From positions 1 through 64,000 of the forward strand of contig NZ_JAAAPJ010000030.1 in the NCBI RefSeq assembly GCF_009909145.1: a DNA stretch of 64,000 nt. Reading direction: 5' to 3'. Shown here one piece after another: positions 7,796 to 15,587 of the stretch. The notes below the pieces were generated by a model, which was not told the DNA's origin, searched no databases, and worked only from the letters and a program-made list of their open reading frames with translations. The position numbers were made by a program, and so were the translations under genes. Within the stretch, counting starts at the first letter, position 1. The number at the start of each line of letters is the position of its first letter. This DNA comes from Corallococcus silvisoli (GTDB taxonomy: Bacteria > Myxococcota > Myxococcia > Myxococcales > Myxococcaceae).

Positions 7796-9550
7796 ATGAA
7801 GCAATGGGGAATCATCGGGTTGCTGGCGCTGGTCGCGTGTGGGCCCGAGTCGTCCACGGGGACCTCGGTCCAGGGACAGACATGCCCCGGGGTCGTCGCC
7901 GGAGGAATGACCGCGCGCCAGGGATTGGACGACATCCAGCCCTCCGGGGCCGTCAGCGACGGGCGCATGCCGGTCATCATCCGCTTCCGCTCCCTGGGCC
8001 ACACGCAGGCCTCGCGAGTCACGGCGACCGGCGCCCAGCTGACGGCCAGCACCGGCGCGAAGGTGAGCGCCGTGTACCGCAACATCCCCGCGGTGGCCGC
8101 GCGCGTGACGCCCCAGGAACTCCGGACCCTGGAGGGGAACGAGTGGGTGGAGAGCGTGGAGGTGGACCAGGTCTGGTCCGCCCAGGCCCTGACGCCCGGG
8201 CTGCTCTCGCCGCTGCCGCGCCAGGTGATGGCGGCCACCCCCGGACCGCTCGACGAGTACACCGAGGGGCTGCGCCTGGTGCAGGCCCCGGAGGTGTGGG
8301 ACGCGGACGGGGACGGCGTGCTGGACGCGGGCGCGCCCACCGGCGAGGGCGTGCGGGTGTGCGTCATCGACAGCGGGCTGGACATGGACCACCCGGAGTT
8401 CCAGGGCGCGGTGGTGGGCAGCCACGACTTCCTGGACGATGACGGCGACGCGAGCGACCGAAGCCCCCAGGGCGAGTGGGGCCAGGGCCACGGCACCCAC
8501 GTGGCGGGCATCATCGCGGCCCGCATGGGCCAGGGCGGCGTCACCGGCCCCCGGGGCTACCCCGGCGGCATGGTGGGCGTGGCGCCCCGGGCGTCGCTGC
8601 TCATCGCGCGGGTGCTGGACCTGCGGGGGAAGACGCAGATGAGCCTGGTGCTCTCCGCCATGGAGTGGTGCGAGTCCCAGAACGCGCGCATCGTGTCGCT
8701 GTCGCTGGGCGGAGGCACCCCCACGCGCAGCACGGTGGATGCGTTCCGGGCCATGCTGGACCACGGCCTGCTGGTGGTGGCCGCCGCCGGCAACGAGGGC
8801 GGACCGGTGATGTACCCCGCGTCCGACCCGTCCGTCCTCGCGGTGGGCGCGGTCGACGCATCCGAGCGGCGGGCGGGCTTCTCCTCCGTGGGCGTGGAGC
8901 TGGGGCTGATGGCGCCGGGCGTGGACGTGCTGTCCACCTTCCCCCGCGGGCTGGGCGCCTCCGCGGAGATGTCCGTGAACGACGCGTCCCCCACGTCCCG
9001 CTCGCTGCTGTACTCCCCCACGGGAGACACCGCGGGGAAGCTGCTGGACTGTGGCCTGGGGGACTCGCTCGCGTCGTGTCCGGGCGCCACCTGCGACGGC
9101 TTCATCGCCTACGTACGGCCAGGCGCGCTGCCCGTGAACCAGGCCATGGCCAACGTGATGATGCAGGGCGCGCGCGCGGTCATTTTCGGCGCGAACGGCG
9201 GTCCCGCGGGCGCCACCGTGGACATCTTCTCGCTGCCCCGGAGCGGCCACTGGGCCCCCGCGGTCAGCGTCAGCCAGGCCGCCAGCACGGTGCTCCAGGA
9301 GCGCCTGGGCGCCAACGCGCGGCTGAGCCTGCTCCCGGTGGACTACACCCACGTGTCCGGCACCTCCATGGCCGCGCCCTACGTGAGCGGCGTGGCCGCC
9401 CTCCTCTGGAGCGCGCGGCCGGAGCTGACGCCGCGCCAGGTGCGCGAGGCGATGGAGTCCTCCGCGCGCGACCTGGGCACGCCGGGCAAGGACCCCGTGT
9501 TCGGCCACGGCCTGGTCCACGCGCGTGACGCCTTGTTGCGACTGCAATGA
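7796..9550 (+). CDS. Subtilisin-like (S8) serine protease lipoprotein with PA-type insert
   Basis: The 584-residue precursor begins MKQWGIIGLLALVAC, a lipoprotein signal with lipobox LVAC, so the enzyme is probably anchored to the outer membrane. A propeptide-like region (residues 30-125, IIRFRSLGHTQASRVTATG) precedes the catalytic domain. The S8 triad is visible: Asp192 in CVIDSGLD, His232 in GHGTHVAG, and Ser524 in GTSMAAPYVSG. About 290 residues separate His and Ser. This is longer than in minimal subtilisins because of an insert (SCPGATCDGFIAYVRPG to ARAVIFGANGG) resembling a protease-associated (PA) domain. The likely role is extracellular proteolysis in predation or surface maturation; substrate unknown. 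Confidence 0.92.
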   Translation: MKQWGIIGLLALVACGPESSTGTSVQGQTCPGVVAGGMTARQGLDDIQPSGAVSDGRMPVIIRFRSLGHTQASRVTATGAQLTASTGAKVSAVYRNIPAVAARVTPQELRTLEGNEWVESVEVDQVWSAQALTPGLLSPLPRQVMAATPGPLDEYTEGLRLVQAPEVWDADGDGVLDAGAPTGEGVRVCVIDSGLDMDHPEFQGAVVGSHDFLDDDGDASDRSPQGEWGQGHGTHVAGIIAARMGQGGVTGPRGYPGGMVGVAPRASLLIARVLDLRGKTQMSLVLSAMEWCESQNARIVSLSLGGGTPTRSTVDAFRAMLDHGLLVVAAAGNEGGPVMYPASDPSVLAVGAVDASERRAGFSSVGVELGLMAPGVDVLSTFPRGLGASAEMSVNDASPTSRSLLYSPTGDTAGKLLDCGLGDSLASCPGATCDGFIAYVRPGALPVNQAMANVMMQGARAVIFGANGGPAGATVDIFSLPRSGHWAPAVSVSQAASTVLQERLGANARLSLLPVDYTHVSGTSMAAPYVSGVAALLWSARPELTPRQVREAMESSARDLGTPGKDPVFGHGLVHARDALLRLQ

Positions 9551-9577
9551 ACGCGGTTTCTCAGCGCCTGGGAGGCC

Positions 9578-9618
9578 GAGCAACACGGAGCGCATGGATG
9601 TTGAGCAACACGGAGCGC
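9578..9618. repeat. 16-bp direct repeat after the protease gene
   Basis: GAGCAACACGGAGCGC occurs at 9578-9593 and again at 9603-9618, 25 bases apart start to start, in the 233-base gap between the protease and the small lipoprotein gene. No inverted partner or T-run is present, so it is not an obvious terminator. Confidence 0.6.
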
Positions 9619-9783
9619 GAGGAGTCGGGCGTGCGGGAAAAAAGCGCCACGTAACGAAATCGAGAACGCACTTCTTCGTGGAATGAATGCGCGCCTGGGT
9701 TGTACGTGGCGCGCGCCCAATGGCCGCCGGGAAGGCAGCCAACCGGCGCGAAAAACCCTTTCATTCTTGAATTGAGGACATCC

Positions 9784-10188
9784 ATGTTGCGAATTGCTGT
9801 TGCCGCCCTGGTCGTTGCCGCTACGGGTTGCGCCGGGTCGAGTGGCGCGACGGTCGCGGGTCGCGGGGGCAACGCCACCGTCACGGGCAGCATCACGTAT
9901 CCGGCGAGCGGGCTGCAGGGCGACCCGTGCACGTCGGTGCGCGTGAAGGTGACAGAAGGGGAGGCGGCGGCGCCGGGGGCGGCCGAGGTGAAGCAGAGCC
10001 GCAACAACCGCTGCAGCTTCATCGTGGCCGGGCTGCCGGACGGCAAGGACCTGAACGTGGAGCTGGTGGCGGACGCGAGCCTCAAGTGCGCCAGCGGCGC
10101 GGCGCCCGTCATCACCCCGGGCCCGACGACGATGAAGATCGCCAAGTACGCGGCGCCGGTGGTCAGCTTCAAGCTGGCCTGCGAGTAG
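9784..10188 (+). CDS. Small hypothetical lipoprotein
   Basis: The 134-residue precursor begins MLRIAVAALVVAATGCAGSS, a lipoprotein signal with Cys17 as the lipid site. The mature part looks like a single beta-sandwich: it opens NATVTGSITYPASGL and has alternating hydrophobic strands. Three further Cys (DPCTSV, NNRCSF, LKCASG) plus a final LACE suggest disulphides. This pattern resembles carboxypeptidase-regulatory-like sandwiches but I cannot name the family. GAGGA precedes the ATG. An upstream in-frame start at 9700 is ignored because it would bury the signal peptide. Confidence 0.7.
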   Translation: MLRIAVAALVVAATGCAGSSGATVAGRGGNATVTGSITYPASGLQGDPCTSVRVKVTEGEAAAPGAAEVKQSRNNRCSFIVAGLPDGKDLNVELVADASLKCASGAAPVITPGPTTMKIAKYAAPVVSFKLACE

Positions 10189-10319
10189 GGCCCCACACAG
10201 CGGAAGCAGGTCGGGGCGCGCCTGGGTGCGCGCGGCCCCGGCCTTCGTGCGGGTGAAGCTAGACGTCAGGACAGGGACCATTGCTTGCCGCACTCAAGGG
10301 CGCGAAGCTGCCGCGGCCC

Positions 10320-11483
10320 ATGATTGCCTTCCGTCCGCGTACCGCGCTGCTCGCCCTGGCCCTGCTGGGCGCGGGTTGCGACTCCGAAGTGCCGTTCCCC
10401 ACCGAGGATGAGCTCGACCAGCTGAGCGGCCTGCATACGCAGAGCGCGAAGCCGGAGGTGGACCCGACCAACAAGTGGGGTGACAACCCGGACGCGGCGG
10501 CGCTGGGCCACCGGTTGTTCGAGGACCCCGGGCTGTCGCGTTGCGGGACGGTGTCCTGCAAGAGCTGCCACACGGGCGAGTCCTACACGGTGGAGACGGC
10601 CACGGCGGAAGGCTGTGGGGGCAACCAGACGGTGCGCAACCCGCCCAGCCTGCTGAACGCGGGCTACAACCGCTGGTTCATGTGGGACGGGCGCGCGGAC
10701 CGGCTGTGGTCCCAGGCGGTGCTGCCGCTGATGAACCCGCTGGAGATGAACTCGGACGCGCAGGTGGTGCGCGCGCGGCTGGTGGCGGACCCCACGTACA
10801 CGGCGGCGTACACGCAGCTGTTCGGCAAGGCGCCCGCGGACGAGTCGGACTCGGACCGGCTGCTGGCCAACGTGGGCAAGGTGCTGGCGGCGTACCAGCG
10901 CACGCTCAACCGCACGGACGCGCCGTTCGACGCGGACGTGCGGCGCTTCCTCCAGGCGGTGGAGGCGGGCACGCAGGAGAAGGACCCGGCGTACCTGGGG
11001 CTGAAGACGTTCATGCGCAAGGGCCAGTGCGTGGTGTGCCACAAGGGCCGCTCGCTGTCGGACGACAAGTTCCACAACCTGGGGCTGAAGGACTCGGGCG
11101 GTGGGCGGCGGGGGCAGGCGGACGCGGTGGACGCGCTCCTGTCCTGGAAGTTCAACGCCGGGGGCGCCTACAGCGACGCGCCGACGGGCATGGACGCGGC
11201 GCGGCTGTCCACGCTGAAGGCGCAGGCGCAGAGCAAGCCCACGGAGGTGGAGGGCGCCTTCCGCACGCCGTCGCTGCGCAACGTGGCGCTGACCGCGCCG
11301 TACATGCACACCGGCGCGGAGAAGACGCTGGAGGACGTGGTCGACTTCTACGACAAGGGCGGCGACGCCGTGGGCACCTTCGCGGGCGTGCGCACGGAGA
11401 CCATCGTCAAGCTGGACCTGAGCAGCGAGGAGAAGCAGGCGCTGGTGACGCTGCTCAAGTCCATGACGGGCGCGGCGCGCTAA
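10320..11483 (+). CDS. Di-haem cytochrome c peroxidase (MauG/CcpA family) lipoprotein
   Basis: The 387-residue precursor has a signal ending in LLGAGC (lipobox) and two c-type haem motifs, CKSCH near residue 82 and CVVCH near 239, in the two-domain arrangement of bacterial di-haem peroxidases. Conserved segments include NPPSLLNAGYNRWFMWDGR, a family hallmark, EGAFRTPSLRNVALTAPYMH and FNAGGAYSD. It should act in the periplasm or at the cell surface, reducing H2O2 or oxidising a protein or small-molecule substrate. An in-frame TTG at 10281 is an alternative start. The stop overlaps by bases with the convergent peptidase gene. Confidence 0.92.
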   Translation: MIAFRPRTALLALALLGAGCDSEVPFPTEDELDQLSGLHTQSAKPEVDPTNKWGDNPDAAALGHRLFEDPGLSRCGTVSCKSCHTGESYTVETATAEGCGGNQTVRNPPSLLNAGYNRWFMWDGRADRLWSQAVLPLMNPLEMNSDAQVVRARLVADPTYTAAYTQLFGKAPADESDSDRLLANVGKVLAAYQRTLNRTDAPFDADVRRFLQAVEAGTQEKDPAYLGLKTFMRKGQCVVCHKGRSLSDDKFHNLGLKDSGGGRRGQADAVDALLSWKFNAGGAYSDAPTGMDAARLSTLKAQAQSKPTEVEGAFRTPSLRNVALTAPYMHTGAEKTLEDVVDFYDKGGDAVGTFAGVRTETIVKLDLSSEEKQALVTLLKSMTGAAR

Positions 11484-12919
11484 CGCACCAGGTGGAAGGC
11501 CGTCTGGCGTTGGAAGGCCCAGTGCACGGCGCCTTCCGCGTCCAGCACCACGTCCTCCTCCTGGGCGGAGCGCACGGGCTGGCCGTTCCACTCGGGGACG
11601 GGGCTCGTCGCCTGCAGCTCGATGGAGAACCAGGAGCTGGGCATCACCTTGTGCTCGCCGTTGCCGGGCACGCCCTCCTGGCGGTCCCACATGCCAATCA
11701 TCGGGCCGGCGCCGTGGCCGTGCAGGCCAATGGGGTGTGAGTACACGGTGCCGTCGATGCGTTCGGCCTTCATGCGCGCGAGCGAGGCGCGCAGCACCTC
11801 GTTGCCGGTGCGGCCCGGCTTGATTTCGCCGGTGACGATGTCCTGGAGCCGGTTGGACGCCTTCAGCGCGGCCTTGAGCCCTTCGGGGACGTCCGTCTCG
11901 CCTTCGCGCAGCACGTAGCCCATGTGCTGGGTGTCGGTGTTGAGGCGGAGGGCGGTGATGCCGTAGTCGCAGTGGAGCACGTCGCCGCGCTGGATGACGG
12001 GGGCTTCGCCCAGCTGTTCGTCGGTGAAGCCCTGGCGCTGCACGTCCACGTCGGGCTGGAACCAGGTGTCCAGGCCCTCATCGGCCAGGCGCTGGCGCAT
12101 CCACCACTCCACGTCCTTCGTGGTGGTGGTGCCGGGGGTGATGACGGCGTTGGAGAAGGCGGTCTGGATGATGTCCCAGGCGTGCTTCGTGAGGTCCTCG
12201 TAGAAGCGGACCTCGTCGGCGCTCCGCCAGCCGAGCACGTCCAGGGGCAGGCCCCCGGCGGGCTTGAAGCGCTTCACCCAGGTGGGGCCCAGGGCCTGGG
12301 CCATGCCTTCGTATTCGCCGTGGGTGAGGCCGTCGGCGAAGGCGATGGCGGGCGACACGTTGATGGCGATGGAGTCGGGCTTGCGCTCCTCCACCACCTG
12401 CTTGAGCAGCTGCCACTGTTCGGGGCCCAGGAGCTCCGCGGCGCGGCGGGCCCCGCCGCGGTCCACCAGCTGCGGGGCGCGGCGGGCTTCATAGAGGCCC
12501 CCCTGCGTGCTGCCGCCCAGGGCCAGCCGCTCCACGCCCTGGCCCTCGCCGCGGTCGAAGAAGACGTAGATGGTGCGGCGGCGCGCGGCGAAGGTCGTGG
12601 GGGACACGAGCGCCTTGAAGACGGGGTCCTCGTTGTACTCGCGCATGGGGACGATCCACATGCGCACGCCATGCTTGCGCATGAGCTGGGGCAGCGCGGT
12701 CTCCAGGCGCTCGCGGAGCCACGCCTGCTGGCGGTCGGCCTGCTCGCGCAGCGTGCCGAAGGGGCGCACCGGCGCGGCGGGAGCGGGGGCCGCGGACACG
12801 GGAGCCACGGGCGCGATGACGGCGGCCGGGGCCTCGGGCTTCGAGGGCGCGACGGGCGCGGTGGCGCAGGCGGAGGAGCAGACGAGCGGGACGACGAGCA
12901 GGTGTTTCCAGGAGCGCAT
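11480..12919 (-). CDS. M24 family metallopeptidase (Xaa-Pro aminopeptidase-like) lipoprotein
   Basis: The 479-residue precursor starts MRSWKHLLVVPLVCSSAC, a lipoprotein signal, then a Pro/Ala-rich linker of about 50 residues. The C-terminal half is a creatinase/aminopeptidase (pita-bread) fold. Candidate metal ligands are visible in HCDYGITALRLNTDTQHMGY (two Asp), HPIGLHGHGAGPMIG (His) and WFSIELQA plus AQEEDVVLD (Glu). The N-terminal half is the creatinase-like domain. Cytoplasmic PepP is the usual member, so a lipid-anchored exported version suggests peptide scavenging outside the cytoplasm. An in-frame start 6 codons upstream is possible. Confidence 0.88.
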   Translation of the reverse strand: MRSWKHLLVVPLVCSSACATAPVAPSKPEAPAAVIAPVAPVSAAPAPAAPVRPFGTLREQADRQQAWLRERLETALPQLMRKHGVRMWIVPMREYNEDPVFKALVSPTTFAARRRTIYVFFDRGEGQGVERLALGGSTQGGLYEARRAPQLVDRGGARRAAELLGPEQWQLLKQVVEERKPDSIAINVSPAIAFADGLTHGEYEGMAQALGPTWVKRFKPAGGLPLDVLGWRSADEVRFYEDLTKHAWDIIQTAFSNAVITPGTTTTKDVEWWMRQRLADEGLDTWFQPDVDVQRQGFTDEQLGEAPVIQRGDVLHCDYGITALRLNTDTQHMGYVLREGETDVPEGLKAALKASNRLQDIVTGEIKPGRTGNEVLRASLARMKAERIDGTVYSHPIGLHGHGAGPMIGMWDRQEGVPGNGEHKVMPSSWFSIELQATSPVPEWNGQPVRSAQEEDVVLDAEGAVHWAFQRQTAFHLVR

Positions 12920-13066
12920 GGGCGCGCAGTCTGTCACGCGCCCTGGTACGCCGTCGCACCGATGCGCGGCGGCGGGCTCCGCGTTGCCGGTCAGCCGTGG
13001 AAAAGCCAGACATGCTGTCCTGGCTTCACTTTGAATCCATGGAGTGTCTGTCCAAGAAATTCCGGA

Positions 13067-14200
13067 TCATGGCTCTTGCGGGGCCTGGGCCACGACGGGC
13101 GTGGCCGGGACGTACTCCTCGCTCGTGTCCAGGGTGCCCAGCTCATTCACCCCGCCCACCACCAGCACGGTGCCCCGGTGCAGCCACACCGCGCCGGCTT
13201 CGCCTCGCGGCTCATGCAGCGTGGGCGCCTGCGCCCAGATGCCGCGCACTGGATCGAAGCGCTCCGCGGACGCCAGCGTGCCTCGCGAGGAGTGCTCGCC
13301 GCCCACCATCAGCACCATGCCGTCCCCCGTCAGCAGCGCCGCATGGTGCTCTCGCGGAACGGCCGGGTCCTCCACCCGCTCCCACGCGTTCCGCTCCGGC
13401 ACGTACACCTCCGCCGTCTCCGCCGCCCGCGACGTGATGCCCCCCACCACCAGCACGCGCCCGTCCGGCAACAGCGTCACGGTGTGCCCCAGCCGGTGCG
13501 TGCCCGCCGCGCCGCCCACCGCCCCCGCCTTCTCCCAGTGCCCCGTCGCCGGGTCGTACAGCTCCGCCTGCAAGCCGCTCGCGAAGAGCACCTTGCCCGT
13601 GCGCAACACCACCGCCGTCCCTGAACCTCCTCGCACGAAGCCCGGCGCCTCCGCGGGCCGCCACGTCCCCGTCGCCGGGTCGTACAGCTCCGCAGAGCGC
13701 ACCGGCCGCAGGTCCACGTCCGTCCCTCCCGCCACCAACACCCGCCCGTCCGGCAACACCACCGCCGCTGGATCGTTCCGCGCCTCTCCCATGGGCGCCG
13801 CCGCCGTCCACGTCCCCGCGTCTGGCGCGTACAGCTCCGCGCTCGCCAGCGCGCCCACCGTCACGCCGTTGGAGCCCCCCACCACCAACACCCGCCCATC
13901 CGCGAGCCGCACCGCCGCGTGGTTGCGCCGCGACGTGCGCAGCGCCCCCGTGGGCCTCCACCGCCCCGTGTCCGGCTCGAAGACCTCGCAGCTGCCCAGC
14001 GTGCGGCTCCCGTCATGCCCCCCCGCCGCCAACACCCGCCCGTCCTCCAACAGCACGTAGGGCAACAGCCGCCGCGGCGTCGACAACACGCCCGGCACTG
14101 GCGCCTCCACCCCGCCCGCATCCGCTCTCGGACCGGGCCCGCACGCCAACACCACTCCCAACCACAGTATCGTGACGCAAGATGTCGAAAACCGTCGCAT
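13067..14200 (-). CDS. Kelch-repeat lipoprotein
   Basis: The 377-residue precursor begins with a signal ending VVLACGPGP (lipobox). The rest consists of about six to seven Kelch-type blades of 45-50 residues, each with a DGRVLVVGG-like strand (LEDGRVLAAGG, LADGRVLVVGG, LPDGRVLVAGG, LPDGRVLVVGG, GDGMVLMVGG) and an AELYDPATGTW-type turn. It should form a single beta-propeller at the cell surface. Myxobacteria carry many such proteins; binding partners are unknown. The last blade ends with DTSEEYVPATP, closing the propeller. No enzymatic motif is seen. Confidence 0.88.
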   Translation of the reverse strand: MRRFSTSCVTILWLGVVLACGPGPRADAGGVEAPVPGVLSTPRRLLPYVLLEDGRVLAAGGHDGSRTLGSCEVFEPDTGRWRPTGALRTSRRNHAAVRLADGRVLVVGGSNGVTVGALASAELYAPDAGTWTAAAPMGEARNDPAAVVLPDGRVLVAGGTDVDLRPVRSAELYDPATGTWRPAEAPGFVRGGSGTAVVLRTGKVLFASGLQAELYDPATGHWEKAGAVGGAAGTHRLGHTVTLLPDGRVLVVGGITSRAAETAEVYVPERNAWERVEDPAVPREHHAALLTGDGMVLMVGGEHSSRGTLASAERFDPVRGIWAQAPTLHEPRGEAGAVWLHRGTVLVVGGVNELGTLDTSEEYVPATPVVAQAPQEP

Positions 14201-14347
14201 GACCCCACCGGGACGTCTGGCCGAGGGGTCCGTTTACCGGGCCGGTCTGACATGCAAGCCGCGCAAGGCCTTGTGATTCCAAGGCTTTGTCCTGCCCTCC
14301 AGGTCGGATTCCCCGGACGCCCGAAGGGCGGAGGCGCCGTTCCGGCG

Positions 14348-14662
14348 TCAGTGCCGCATGGGACCCAGGGGGTCGCTCGAGGGCTCCGCGTCCAGGCCCT
14401 CGCTGCTTCGCGGCGGCAGGGCCCCGCCGTCGTCATCCACCTCCAGCGTGAGCTGGGAATGGTCAGCGGGCTTGAGTTGGATTTCATCCCCGCGCACGGA
14501 GTCCACGTCGCTGAACTCGACGAGGTAGTCGCGCCGGGGAATGGGCACCAGCCCCTGCTCCAGCTCGAAGTGCGTGGCGCCCACGCCCGCCACCCGGCCC
14601 AGCGACTGTCCGTCGGCGGTGCGCACCGCCATGCCCTCGCGCACGTCTCCCGCGTGAATCAT
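14348..14662 (-). CDS. Small PRC-barrel/DUF2171-like protein
   Basis: The 104-residue protein opens MIHAGDVREGMAVRTADGQS and continues LGRVAGVGATHFELEQG, then IPRRDYLVEFSDVDSV and a final strand. This is the pattern of small PRC-barrel-like proteins (DUF2171 type), in which a short beta-barrel carries a DG-x-x-(I/L)GRV motif. The C-terminal 30 residues are acidic and probably disordered. The biochemical role of the family is not established. The gene is divergent from the small gene at 14875. Confidence 0.6.
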   Translation of the reverse strand: MIHAGDVREGMAVRTADGQSLGRVAGVGATHFELEQGLVPIPRRDYLVEFSDVDSVRGDEIQLKPADHSQLTLEVDDDGGALPPRSSEGLDAEPSSDPLGPMRH

Positions 14663-14874
14663 CGTGTCGCTCCTCGCGCTCGAAGGGCCCGGGAGGCGGG
14701 GCGCCGCGTCCGGGCCCGGGGGTCCTCACCAAGAGTGGGGCCGCTCCCGCCGCCGTGCGCGCCCCGCCAGGCGGCCCAAGGAGCCCCCGCGCCGCTCCCC
14801 TCCACGGCGGGAGGACAGCCCCTCGCGCGACACCGGTGCGCGGTGCCTAACGTTCCCGCAGGAGGCCTCCCGCC

Positions 14875-15072
14875 ATGCTGCTGGAACTGTCGAACGACGA
14901 ATCGCGCGTGCTGAAGGACGCCATCGATTCCTCCCTGCACGCCCTGCTGGAAGAGCTCGCCCACGCGGAGCAACGCGAGTTCAAGGAAGCCCTGCGCCAG
15001 CGCTATGACCGGCTGGAGGCGCTCCAGCGGCGCCTGAACCCCGCCGTGGAGAGCGAACAGGTCTACGCCTGA
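14875..15072 (+). CDS. Small conserved helical protein
   Basis: A 65-residue protein, charged and almost entirely helical by composition (DESRVLKDAIDSSLHALLEE, then LAHAEQREFKEALRQRYDRL), probably a two-helix hairpin or coiled coil. AGGAGG at 14861-14866 sits at ideal distance from the ATG, which supports real translation. I recognise no named family or motif. Its neighbours give no functional hint. Confidence 0.7.
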   Translation: MLLELSNDESRVLKDAIDSSLHALLEELAHAEQREFKEALRQRYDRLEALQRRLNPAVESEQVYA

Positions 15073-15587
15073 CTCCTCTTCAACTTCAACCCCAAAGCTC
15101 GTCAGCGTAAGCAGGATTGCAAGTCACAACTGCCTATGCATTTCTTGCAGCACTCACATGGAAACGAGCCTAGACAGGTTTTCCAACCACATGGATCCGT
15201 GGACGTCGGTTTGGGCGGAGGCTTTATTGGCCGTCGAGTCCGGCATGACCATCGATGCACCATCGGCAACTCCGACACTGGGGATGACCCATGAGCAAGT
15301 CATCGAAGCAGCACAACCCCTCGCAGGCGGAGCTCGACAACCACTCACGCCAGCGAAACTCCCGGGATGATGCGTACTGGCAATCCCGAGGCGAATCGGG
15401 TCGCCCCTTGAATTAGGAAACGGATGCGGCGAAACCCCAGGCTCGCAGGCCCCTCAGCCCGCAGTGAAGGAGCGGTCCGGCCACACAACGTGGCTCGGCT
15501 TCGCACAAGCGAGCGGAACTGACGCCTCGAAATCCTCTCACACCAGAAGTATCGTGGCGCAAAGCGCCATGGCAGCCGGGCCCATTC
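15073..15587. other. 515-base low-GC gap with one small ORF and an inverted repeat
   Basis: Base composition drops visibly relative to the flanks. It contains the 41-codon ORF at 15291-15416 and a perfect inverted repeat TGGCGC-AAA-GCGCCA at 15555-15569, ending 18 bases before the ATG of the glycosyltransferase gene, a plausible operator or attenuating hairpin. Nothing else is recognised. A plus-strand frame at 15158-15370 overlaps the small ORF and has no recognisable features. Confidence 0.5.
15291..15416 (+). CDS. Small ORF, 41 residues, YWQSRG motif
   Basis: ATG at 15291 is preceded by TGGGGA at about 7 bases. The product is highly polar, with NPSQAELDNHSRQRN followed by DDAYWQSRGESGRP. 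From memory, short bacterial proteins with a DN(H/R)xNQxNPNNxAYWxSRG-like pattern exist in many phyla and have no known function; this one matches the tail best. It lies 171 bases upstream of the glycosyltransferase-radical SAM gene. A precursor-peptide role for that enzyme is conceivable but unsupported; an independent small protein is equally likely. Confidence 0.5.
   Translation: MSKSSKQHNPSQAELDNHSRQRNSRDDAYWQSRGESGRPLN

Noticed and set aside
15158..15370. Plus-strand 70-codon frame before the glycosyltransferase gene
   Set aside because: It overlaps the better supported ORF at 15291-15416 in another frame and has no clear ribosome binding site or motif.
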